Positions 6,194 through 11,906 of a stretch of DNA of 12,817 nucleotides are shown here, in pieces. Location of the stretch: the NCBI GenBank assembly GCA_002782605.1, contig PFIF01000201.1:1-12817 (forward strand), in the 5' to 3' direction. How positions within the stretch are numbered: the first letter of the stretch is position 1; every line of letters begins with the position of its first letter. The translations under genes and the position numbers were made by a program. Under the pieces are notes generated by a model. The model did no database searches and had not been told where the DNA came from. It saw only the letters and a list, made by a program, of their open reading frames with translations. This DNA comes from Deltaproteobacteria bacterium CG_4_8_14_3_um_filter_43_13. GTDB lineage: Bacteria; Desulfobacterota; UBA8473.

Positions 6194-8020
6194 CTACTGC
6201 GCCTGGTGATGAAAATAGCGGGCGAGTTTCAATTGATTCAACGCCTTGTCGCACGCCTCTTCGGTCTGTTTTTTCAGATTAGAAATCTCTCTTGTATTCC
6301 ACTTATCGCTATCTTTGGCGTTGCAGGTATTCAGACATATATCAATTAAACGGCTGGCGAGCCGGTACATCAGTTCGGCTTCTTTGATGAGCTTATTGTT
6401 TTCCTCTGCAAGTGGTTCCAACTCTTTCACCGCCTCCGGAAGTTTAACGGAATCTTTGTTTTGCTTTTTCCACCATTTGCTTTTTTCCTGAGCCAGTTTA
6501 GAAAACGCCTGACTTCCGCTCGTGTACGCCTTGAGACAATCGGCTAATTCTTTGACGGTTTCCACCTGTTTTCCGTCCTTGGGAAGTGAAATCAGAAACG
6601 GCTGAAGATCTTTATTTAATTTATTAAAAACGGTTGCATAGTCTTGTGCGGGAGAAATGCTTTGCACGGCTTCATTGAGCGTGGTGGAAATATAGTTTAT
6701 TACCAGGTTGTGAAAACGCTTTGCTTCACCCCGATAAAGCCATATGATGGAAAGAATATTTTGTAATTGCTCAGGGCTGAAATCATAGATCTTGCGCGTC
6801 ACTTTGCGGTAGACATTGCGCGCATCTATCATCAGAACTTTATCTTTATGTTCTTTGCTTTTCGCTTTATTCAAAAACCATAATTCACAGGGAACCGTTC
6901 GCGTGTAGAAAAAATTGGAGCGGATGGCGATCATAATCTCCACATGGCCTGATTCAATCAGCTTCCGTCTTACTTCAGCCTCTGTCTTTCCCGCGCTTGA
7001 TGCCTGGGATGACATGACAAATCCTGCCCTGCCATTATCAGCAAGGTAGCTGTAAAAAAAGCTGATCCAGATATAGTTGCCGTTTGAAACCTTTCCTTTC
7101 TTGTTCACGCCGGGCAGACCAAAGGGCAAACGCGGATCGTTTTTGATTTTATCAGCGTCAATCTCATCCACATTAAACGGTGGATTTGCCATAACAAAAT
7201 CGGCTTTTTTAAACAGATTATGAGGGTCATCGTAATAAGTAATCGCTTTCTTGATATCACCCACAAGGCCATGAACAGCTAAATTCATTTTTGCCAGGTT
7301 GATTGTTGTGGCGTTTTTCTCCAAACCGTAGAAACTCAATTTGTCATTCGGATTTTCGTGAAGATTTTCCACAAAACGGGCGCTTTGAACAAACATTCCG
7401 CCGCTTCCGCAGGCAGGATCAAGCACAGTGCCGTTTTTCGGCTCTAAAACATTTGCAATCAGCGACACCAGTGAAACCGGCGTGAAGAACTCTCCGCCAT
7501 CATGGGCTTTTAGATCGGCAAACTGTGTGAGAAAATATTCGTAAATCCTTCCGAATACATCTCCGTCAACTTTTTTAAGCTCCTCAGGATTTAAAGCCCG
7601 AAGCAGTTGGCCGAGTATTTCATTATCGAGCTCGCGGAATTCCTGCTTCGGCAGAACACCGTGCAATGTTTCATAATCAGTCTCAATATACTCCATTGCA
7701 TCAATAATTGCTTTTGCGCGGTCATCGCCGTCTTTTAATCCCACAAGATAATCAAATTGAGCTTTGGGGTGTAAAAAAATAGCTGATTTTTTGCTGAAAT
7801 CTTCTTTGGTTAAAGCTCTTTTGACACCGCCTCTTGTAGGCAAATTGGCTTCAATATCATCTTTAACCTTCAGATACCGGCTGTAAGCATGGCGCAGGAA
7901 TACCAGACCCATGACCGGCATAAAATATTCATTACTGGCATAATTAGAGTTTGCCCGAAGAGTATCCGCCGCGCTCCAGAGTCTTTTCTCGATTGCTTCA
8001 ATGTTTTCAAGTTGCGGCAT
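6194..8020 (-). CDS. hsdM: Type I RM methyltransferase subunit HsdM, ended early by an in-frame TAG
   Basis: This is the adenine-N6 methyltransferase subunit of the RM complex. From the ATG at 8020 it has an HsdM N-terminal helical domain (about 1-130). The N6-adenine methylase domain follows, with GEFFTP (176-181), the SAM-binding motif DPACGSG (201-207) and the catalytic NPPF (279-282). After it comes a long helical part. I preferred the ATG at 8020 because PQLENIEAIEKRLWSAADTL begins like family members and an AGGGAG ribosome site precedes it. A longer frame to 8059 merely reads into the neighbouring inverted repeat. The protein stops at codon 609 (TAG, after YFHHQAQ), where homologues as I recall them carry Trp. 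TGG to TAG is a single change. The restored protein is 694 aa. All catalytic motifs precede the stop. Confidence 0.94.
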   Translation of the reverse strand: MPQLENIEAIEKRLWSAADTLRANSNYASNEYFMPVMGLVFLRHAYSRYLKVKDDIEANLPTRGGVKRALTKEDFSKKSAIFLHPKAQFDYLVGLKDGDDRAKAIIDAMEYIETDYETLHGVLPKQEFRELDNEILGQLLRALNPEELKKVDGDVFGRIYEYFLTQFADLKAHDGGEFFTPVSLVSLIANVLEPKNGTVLDPACGSGGMFVQSARFVENLHENPNDKLSFYGLEKNATTINLAKMNLAVHGLVGDIKKAITYYDDPHNLFKKADFVMANPPFNVDEIDADKIKNDPRLPFGLPGVNKKGKVSNGNYIWISFFYSYLADNGRAGFVMSSQASSAGKTEAEVRRKLIESGHVEIMIAIRSNFFYTRTVPCELWFLNKAKSKEHKDKVLMIDARNVYRKVTRKIYDFSPEQLQNILSIIWLYRGEAKRFHNLVINYISTTLNEAVQSISPAQDYATVFNKLNKDLQPFLISLPKDGKQVETVKELADCLKAYTSGSQAFSKLAQEKSKWWKKQNKDSVKLPEAVKELEPLAEENNKLIKEAELMYRLASRLIDICLNTCNAKDSDKWNTREISNLKKQTEEACDKALNQLKLARYFHHQAQ

Positions 8021-8044
8021 AAAATAACTCCCTAAAAAGGCAAC

Positions 8045-8069
8045 ACCGCAGAGGCGCACAGACGCAGAG
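8045..8069 (+). repeat. Left inverted repeat of the GxxExxY cassette
   Basis: It begins ACCGCAGAGG and contains CAGACGCAGAG. Its first nine bases (8045-8053) match the right copy (8472-8480) exactly in inverted orientation, and the remainder is related with gaps. It lies between the stop of the GxxExxY gene and the ribosome site of hsdM. Confidence 0.7.
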
Positions 8070-8074
8070 AATAT

Positions 8075-8452
8075 TTAAAGTCTATTTGCAATGCGTTTGA
8101 TTCCATCTCGTAGAACAGGAACATTAAAATTGATCAATAAGCCAAGTCTTTTATCCATCATTTTCAGATAGGTCAGAAGTTGAGCCTCATGAATTGGCAG
8201 AAGCTTTTCTACTGTCTTTAGTTCTATAATGACTTCTTCCTCAACAAGGAGATCGATGCGATAGCCACAATCTAATTTAACCTCTTTATATTTTACTGGT
8301 AAATCAACCTGTCTTTTAAAGCTTATTCTTGCTCTTGACAATTCATAACACAAGCACTCCTCATATGCGGATTCTAAAAGACCCGGGCCAATCGTCTTGT
8401 GTATTTCAATTGCCGCCCCAATAATCTTTTCTGTTATTTGATTAATTTCCAT
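8075..8452 (-). CDS. GxxExxY family protein, PD-(D/E)XK nuclease-like
   Basis: A 125-residue member of the GxxExxY family (TIGR04256-type, PD-(D/E)XK superfamily). The naming motif is Gly24-Leu-Leu-Glu27-Ser-Ala-Tyr30. A nuclease-like core is visible as Asp67 in GYRIDLLV, then Glu77-Leu-Lys79 in VIIELKTV, followed by Gln91 and Tyr95 in EAQLLTYL. This resembles the catalytic D-ExK and QxxxY arrangement of RecB-like nucleases. Activity has not been shown for the family to my knowledge. The ATG at 8452 is supported by GGAGG (minus strand, 8467-8463) 10 nt upstream, which lies inside the right inverted repeat. The gene starts 42 bp after radC ends and is probably transcribed with its neighbours. 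It is flanked by inverted repeats, so it may be an acquired cassette. No truncation is seen. Confidence 0.88.
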   Translation of the reverse strand: MEINQITEKIIGAAIEIHKTIGPGLLESAYEECLCYELSRARISFKRQVDLPVKYKEVKLDCGYRIDLLVEEEVIIELKTVEKLLPIHEAQLLTYLKMMDKRLGLLINFNVPVLRDGIKRIANRL

Positions 8453-8454
8453 GT

Positions 8455-8480
8455 TCTCTATGCCTCCGCGTCTCTGCGGT
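8455..8480 (-). repeat. Right inverted repeat of the GxxExxY cassette, carrying the ribosome binding site
   Basis: Read on the minus strand it begins ACCGCAGAGACGCGGAGG. It is the inverted partner of 8045-8069. The GGAGG within it (plus-strand CCTCC, 8463-8467) is spaced 10 nt from the ATG of the GxxExxY gene, so the repeat end doubles as a translation signal. Confidence 0.7.
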
Positions 8481-8494
8481 TAGCCGAACAGTTA

Positions 8495-9169
8495 CTAAAA
8501 AATTAATCCTTTTTCCTTAAAACTGATATAACCGTCATCGGTGATGATGATATGGTCAAGCACTTCAATGTCGAGAATCGTGCCTGATTGAATCAGTTTT
8601 TCGGTGAGACTGATATCTTCACCAGACACTTCCATGTTTTTTGACGGATGATTGTGCGCCAATATGATTGAAGAGGATAGATGGCGTATGGCCGGTTCAA
8701 AAACTTCGCGCGGATGCACCAACGTTTCGGTTAATGTGCCGATAGATATGGTTTCTTTATGAATGAGTTGTTTGCGGGCGTTGAGATACAGCACCATAAA
8801 ATATTCTTTTTGCTTGCCTCGCAAATCAGCAAGCTGAGCAACAGTGTCTCTAACGGAATCAAGGATGGGGATAGAATCATTAAATGAACCAACCGCACGG
8901 CTGCCAAGCTCCAAAGCTGCCTTAATAGTAATGGCTTTGGTATCTTCCAATCCCTTGATGCCTGTCAGTTCATCTTTAGTGACAGTTAAAAGTTTTGATA
9001 GGGGGTATTTTTTTAAAGTTTCCCTGGCAATATCCAAAGCGCTCTTACCTGCCCGGCCAGTACGAATAAGAATCGCCAAAAGTTCGGCATCACTTACATT
9101 CTTCGCCCCCTTTTCAGACAGCTTCTCTCTGGGTCTCTTATGTTTAGGCAGGTCTTTAATTTTTGCCAT
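8495..9169 (-). CDS. radC: RadC family JAB/MPN-domain protein
   Basis: A full-length RadC protein of 224 residues. The N-terminal region (about 1-95) is the helix-hairpin-helix-containing UPF0758 part (PREKLSEKGAKNVSDAELLA, LTGIKGLEDTKA). The C-terminal RadC/JAB domain (about 100-224) carries the metal-binding JAMM signature His172-x-His174-x7-Ser182-x2-Asp185 in AHNHPSKNMEVSGED, preceded by VHPREVFEPA. The original link to DNA repair in E. coli was withdrawn, and the cellular role is not settled; the fold predicts a metal-dependent hydrolase. It starts 21 bp after mobA ends, so it probably shares the acd-mobB-mobA transcript. It ends in a tandem TAG TAA. Only a weak AAAAGA precedes the ATG. 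Confidence 0.95.
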   Translation of the reverse strand: MAKIKDLPKHKRPREKLSEKGAKNVSDAELLAILIRTGRAGKSALDIARETLKKYPLSKLLTVTKDELTGIKGLEDTKAITIKAALELGSRAVGSFNDSIPILDSVRDTVAQLADLRGKQKEYFMVLYLNARKQLIHKETISIGTLTETLVHPREVFEPAIRHLSSSIILAHNHPSKNMEVSGEDISLTEKLIQSGTILDIEVLDHIIITDDGYISFKEKGLIF

Positions 9170-9190
9170 TGTTATCTTTTAAAGTTAATT

Positions 9191-9769
9191 TTAAATCTTT
9201 TCCCCCCTAACCTTCTCCATATCCTCAGTTGTATTTATATTGAAAAAAAGAGAGGACTTTGGATCGAAGGAGAGTATTTCATGGTGGCTGATCTCTTTTA
9301 CCCTTACCTTGGGATAAAAGTTGGTGATTTTTAAATCATCTGACTCAAGTTGTGTCTCTATATGTCTTATGCACCTTTTTGAATAAATGGCATGGAGGGG
9401 TTCAAGACCATCACTGGAAAGGGGAACCACAGCGTCAAAGTTGCCTGCCTTTGATACCATGTAATCAATAAACCCTTTGTTCAGAAATGGCATATCGCAG
9501 GCTGTCACAAAGATATGATGGAAAGAGGCGTAAAAAAGCCCGGTAAAAATCCCCCCTAAAGCACCCTTGTTAGGAACAAGGTCGGTTACTATTCGAAGGT
9601 CTAAGTGTAAATATTCAATGGGGGAATTGGTAACAAGAATTACCTCCTCAAAGGTATTCTTGAAAATATCAACTATCTGATCGATCATCCTTTGACCGTT
9701 GATCTCCAGGAACGCCTTGTTTGTTCCCATTCTTTTACTCTTACCACCGGCTAAAATAACCCCTGTCAA
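9191..9769 (-). CDS. mobA: Molybdenum cofactor guanylyltransferase MobA
   Basis: MobA transfers GMP from GTP to Mo-molybdopterin, making the bis-MGD or MGD cofactor used by DMSO-reductase-family enzymes in the cytoplasm. The 192-residue protein opens with the nucleotidyltransferase signature LAGGKSKRMGTNK (6-18). It continues with DLVPNKGALGGIFTGL (63-78) and the metal-binding Asp92 in ACDMPF, all in the usual order and at normal length. The start is TTG at 9769, supported by AGGAG six bases upstream; no better ATG exists at the N-terminus. It lies 23 bp after mobB and 21 bp before radC on the same strand. Its presence predicts molybdenum- or tungsten-pterin enzymes elsewhere in the genome. 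Confidence 0.95.
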   Translation of the reverse strand: MTGVILAGGKSKRMGTNKAFLEINGQRMIDQIVDIFKNTFEEVILVTNSPIEYLHLDLRIVTDLVPNKGALGGIFTGLFYASFHHIFVTACDMPFLNKGFIDYMVSKAGNFDAVVPLSSDGLEPLHAIYSKRCIRHIETQLESDDLKITNFYPKVRVKEISHHEILSFDPKSSLFFNINTTEDMEKVRGEKI

Positions 9770-9792
9770 TAGTTTCTCCTGAAAGCTAAAGG

Positions 9793-10440
9793 TTATAAGG
9801 ATATTCTTATTTCTAGCTCCTTTGTGTCCTCGCAGTCCTTAAGAGCAGAGATCATCCCTGTTATTGACCGAATCATCATGTCCTTAATAAAGGGTTTAAG
9901 GGTTATATTATTCCCATTGACCCTGAGAATGATGGAAGATTTCCTTTTCTTTTTAAGAAACCGATCCTCTATTATATTTACTATACACTTTACATCGTCT
10001 ATATCTACACATGGAACACCGACATCGAACTCCTTATCACTTACCACGGCTACCAGGATATCCTTCTTTGAGCACAGAAGTTCCTCATGGGTATCCTTTC
10101 GACAAACCTCTATTTTTGGGTGTTTATCGTTCTTATACCCTTCTGTTATTATTATGTCCACATCACTGATGAATCTTCCCTTCAGTTCGTCCAGTGGCAA
10201 ATCCCGTTCCACATCCCTGACTATGGCTATCTTTTGCGGTGAGGATACTATAGCAGTATGAGCACCTGCTCTTTTATGCCGCCAGCTATCCTTGCCCTCT
10301 CTATCGATATCAAAACCATGAACATCATGCTTAACGGTGGCAACCTTATATCCCCGCCTGTTTAACTCAGGGATTATCTTCTCTATTAGAGTCGTTTTTC
10401 CACTATCTGACTTACCTACTATTGAGACTATGGGTATCAT
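9793..10440 (-). CDS. mobB: Molybdopterin-guanine dinucleotide biosynthesis protein MobB with C-terminal extension
   Basis: MobB is a P-loop GTPase that assists MobA in the nucleotide step of molybdenum cofactor synthesis. The Walker A motif GKSDSGKTT is at 9-17, ATVKHDVHGFDID at 34-46, and ITEGYK at 98-103. The MobB domain ends near residue 165. About 48 further residues follow (168-215: SSIILRVNGNNITLKPFIKD onward, ending ELEIRISL). I recall such a tail in MobB proteins of Desulfobacterota-like bacteria, but its function is unknown to me. The ATG at 10440 has an AAAGGA site about 9-10 nt upstream. The gene begins 20 bp after the acyl-CoA dehydrogenase stop and is followed by mobA, so the three probably form one transcript. 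Confidence 0.95.
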   Translation of the reverse strand: MIPIVSIVGKSDSGKTTLIEKIIPELNRRGYKVATVKHDVHGFDIDREGKDSWRHKRAGAHTAIVSSPQKIAIVRDVERDLPLDELKGRFISDVDIIITEGYKNDKHPKIEVCRKDTHEELLCSKKDILVAVVSDKEFDVGVPCVDIDDVKCIVNIIEDRFLKKKRKSSIILRVNGNNITLKPFIKDMMIRSITGMISALKDCEDTKELEIRISL

Positions 10441-10460
10441 AAACCAATGTCCTTTCTAAT

Positions 10461-11630
10461 CTAATAATCCACCCTTACCCTTTTCCAGCCCAGCCCGTCT
10501 AAAGCAATGATCATACTTGTAATGTTGGATGACCCTTCTCCTGTCTGGTACAGAATAGCATCACGGTAGAGTCTGGCTACCGGATACTCCTCTGAATATC
10601 CGTAACCACCAAATATCTCTACTGCAAACCGGGCGGCCCTTACGCAGGTCTCTGACGCCACATGCTTTGCTATAGTACTCTCAAGGGTATTCCTGACATT
10701 CTTATCCGCAAGAAAGGCAGCCTTGTATAGGAGTATCCTGGACGCCTCTGTGCCGGCTATCATATCGGCAATCTTTTGCTGATTCATCTGAAACTCACCG
10801 ATCTTCTTGCCAAATGCCTCTCTTTCATTGCAGTATCTGATACTCTCATCTATACATGCCTGGGCAACTCCAACAGCGCCTGCCGCTACACTTATGCGCC
10901 CGTAATCCAGGGCATTCATTGCTATCTTAAACCCCTGCCCCAACTCTCCCACCAGGTTATCTCTTGGAACCATGCAGTTTTCGAATATAAGCTCACCTGT
11001 AGGTGCACAGTGATGCCCCAGTTTATCCTTTATCTCTTTTCTTGTGAGGCCGGCCATCTCCTTTTCAACAATAAAACACGAGATCCCCTTGTGTTTGGGT
11101 ACAATCCTGGGATCAGTCTTCACATAAACAACCCCTGCATCCATTATAGGGGCATTACTGATCCACATCTTGGAGCCGTTGATGACAAAAGAATCACCAT
11201 CCTCTATGGCAGTTGTCTGGATAGATGCAACGTCAGAGCCTGCATTTGGCTCTGTCATGGCATTTGCACCAAACAGCTCGCATCGGATCAGCTTTTGTAC
11301 ATATTTCTCTCTTTGTTTTTCTGTGCCCCAGTTGAGGATAGTCAAAGGACAGGTAAGTGCCTGCATGTTAAAGAAGTGCCTTAGGGAGGACTCTGCCCTG
11401 GAAATCTCCTCTACTATTATGGCATGAGCTACAAAACCAATGTTGGAACCCCCGTACTTCTCAGGGAATGCTGCTCCAAAAAAACCCTGACCTGCCATCT
11501 TCAGGATAATCTCCCTCTGAAACCTGTGGGTGTGATCATCTTCAGCCACTATAGGCATGATCTCCTTTTCAGCGAAATCTCGTGCCAGTCTTCTTACAGC
11601 CTTCTGTTCTTCTGTTAAAAAGAAATTCAT
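10461..11630 (-). CDS. Acyl-CoA dehydrogenase family protein
   Basis: A complete FAD-dependent acyl-CoA dehydrogenase of 389 residues, introducing an alpha,beta double bond into an acyl-CoA thioester. The three classic domains are present: an N-terminal helical domain (about 1-120), a middle beta domain opening with AMTEPNAGSD (124-133) and KMWISNA (154-160), and a C-terminal helical domain with REAFGKKIGEFQ (270-281) and FGGYGYSEEYP (340-350). Glu365 in YQTGEGSSNI lies where this family carries its catalytic base. The substrate cannot be fixed by eye; the non-standard YQTGEGSS around Glu365 argues against a plain medium-chain enzyme. The start ATG at 11630 follows GGAGACCTGGT. It is divergent from a CoA-transferase gene and precedes mobB. 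The stop is TAG. Confidence 0.95.
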   Translation of the reverse strand: MNFFLTEEQKAVRRLARDFAEKEIMPIVAEDDHTHRFQREIILKMAGQGFFGAAFPEKYGGSNIGFVAHAIIVEEISRAESSLRHFFNMQALTCPLTILNWGTEKQREKYVQKLIRCELFGANAMTEPNAGSDVASIQTTAIEDGDSFVINGSKMWISNAPIMDAGVVYVKTDPRIVPKHKGISCFIVEKEMAGLTRKEIKDKLGHHCAPTGELIFENCMVPRDNLVGELGQGFKIAMNALDYGRISVAAGAVGVAQACIDESIRYCNEREAFGKKIGEFQMNQQKIADMIAGTEASRILLYKAAFLADKNVRNTLESTIAKHVASETCVRAARFAVEIFGGYGYSEEYPVARLYRDAILYQTGEGSSNITSMIIALDGLGWKRVRVDY

Positions 11631-11656
11631 ACCAGGTCTCCATTAAGAGTAATTAC

Positions 11657-11738
11657 TCAGGTGTTTAGGCTGAAGACCGAAGGCTGAATCCGCCAGAGGC
11701 GGACTAATGGTCTTCAGCCTTCAGTCTATCTACCTGAG
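11657..11738. repeat. Nested palindrome (cruciform-type repeat) in the dehydrogenase leader
   Basis: Three nested inverted pairs: CTCAGGT (11657-11663) with ACCTGAG (11732-11738), a perfect 12-bp pair AGGCTGAAGACC (11667-11678) with GGTCTTCAGCCT (11709-11720), and a tip hairpin TCCGCC-AGA-GGCGGA (11689-11703). Shorter words such as AAGGCTGAA recur inside. It lies between the predicted acd promoter and its start codon, so it would be transcribed as a strong hairpin. There is no T run, so it is not a simple terminator. It looks like a dispersed intergenic repeat. Confidence 0.8.
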
Positions 11739-11746
11739 GTAGTACA

Positions 11747-11775
11747 ATTTTATTTTATCGATCAACCATTGTCAA
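11747..11775 (-). promoter_or_regulatory. Predicted sigma70-type promoter of the acyl-CoA dehydrogenase operon
   Basis: On the minus strand TTGACA (11775-11770) is followed after 17 bp by TAAAAT (11752-11747). This gives a transcript leader of about 110 nt that includes the cruciform repeat. The box quality is good, but the region is AT-rich. Confidence 0.6.
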
Positions 11776-11790
11776 TAAATTGTTTTTTTC

Positions 11791-11819
11791 TTGACGGTAG
11801 AGAGCGAAATATGTATTAT
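11791..11819 (+). promoter_or_regulatory. Predicted sigma70-type promoter of the CoA-transferase gene
   Basis: TTGACG (11791-11796) is separated by 17 bp from TATTAT (11814-11819), and the start codon lies about 87 bp downstream. The -35 boxes of this and the minus-strand promoter are only 15 bp apart, so the two genes are driven back to back. Confidence 0.6.
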
Positions 11820-11822
11820 TTT

Positions 11823-11869
11823 TAGTATCTAAATAAAGTCTGTTCGATACATCAGGATAGTATCTAAAT
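11823..11869 (+). repeat. 12-bp direct repeat TAGTATCTAAAT in the CoA-transferase leader, possible operator
   Basis: TAGTATCTAAAT occurs at 11823-11834 and 11858-11869, 35 bp apart from start to start. A short inverted pair GATAC (11846-11850) and GTATC (11860-11864) lies within. It starts just downstream of the predicted -10 box, where repressors commonly bind. No regulator gene is in the window. Confidence 0.4.
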
Positions 11870-11906
11870 TTTAATCAAAAGAGTAATTAAAAAGGGGGGG
11901 AAGGGT

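Larger units (their letters stand above)
8039..8485. mobile_element. Candidate inverted-repeat cassette carrying a GxxExxY gene
   Basis: A single small ORF is bracketed by two related repeats in inverted orientation. The left one reads ACCGCAGAGGCGCACAGACG onward (8045-8069), and the right one, read on the minus strand, ACCGCAGAGACGCGGAGGCA onward (8480-8455). The similarity extends outward to GGC at 8039-8041 and 8485-8483. The repeats begin 5 bp after the stop and 2 bp before the start, leaving almost no other DNA. The unit sits between radC and hsdM. I see no clear target-site duplication and no transposase, so mobility would have to be provided in trans. This is inference from architecture. 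Confidence 0.5.

Noticed and set aside
6194..6196. TAG as a pyrrolysine or other recoded sense codon
   Set aside because: acd, radC and hsdR all end naturally at TAG, HsdM is not a pyrrolysine-containing family, and no pyl genes are visible.
8021..8059. Upstream start for hsdM giving 13 extra residues
   Set aside because: The extension reads into the inverted repeat, and the ATG at 8020 has a good AGGGAG site and a family-like N-terminus.
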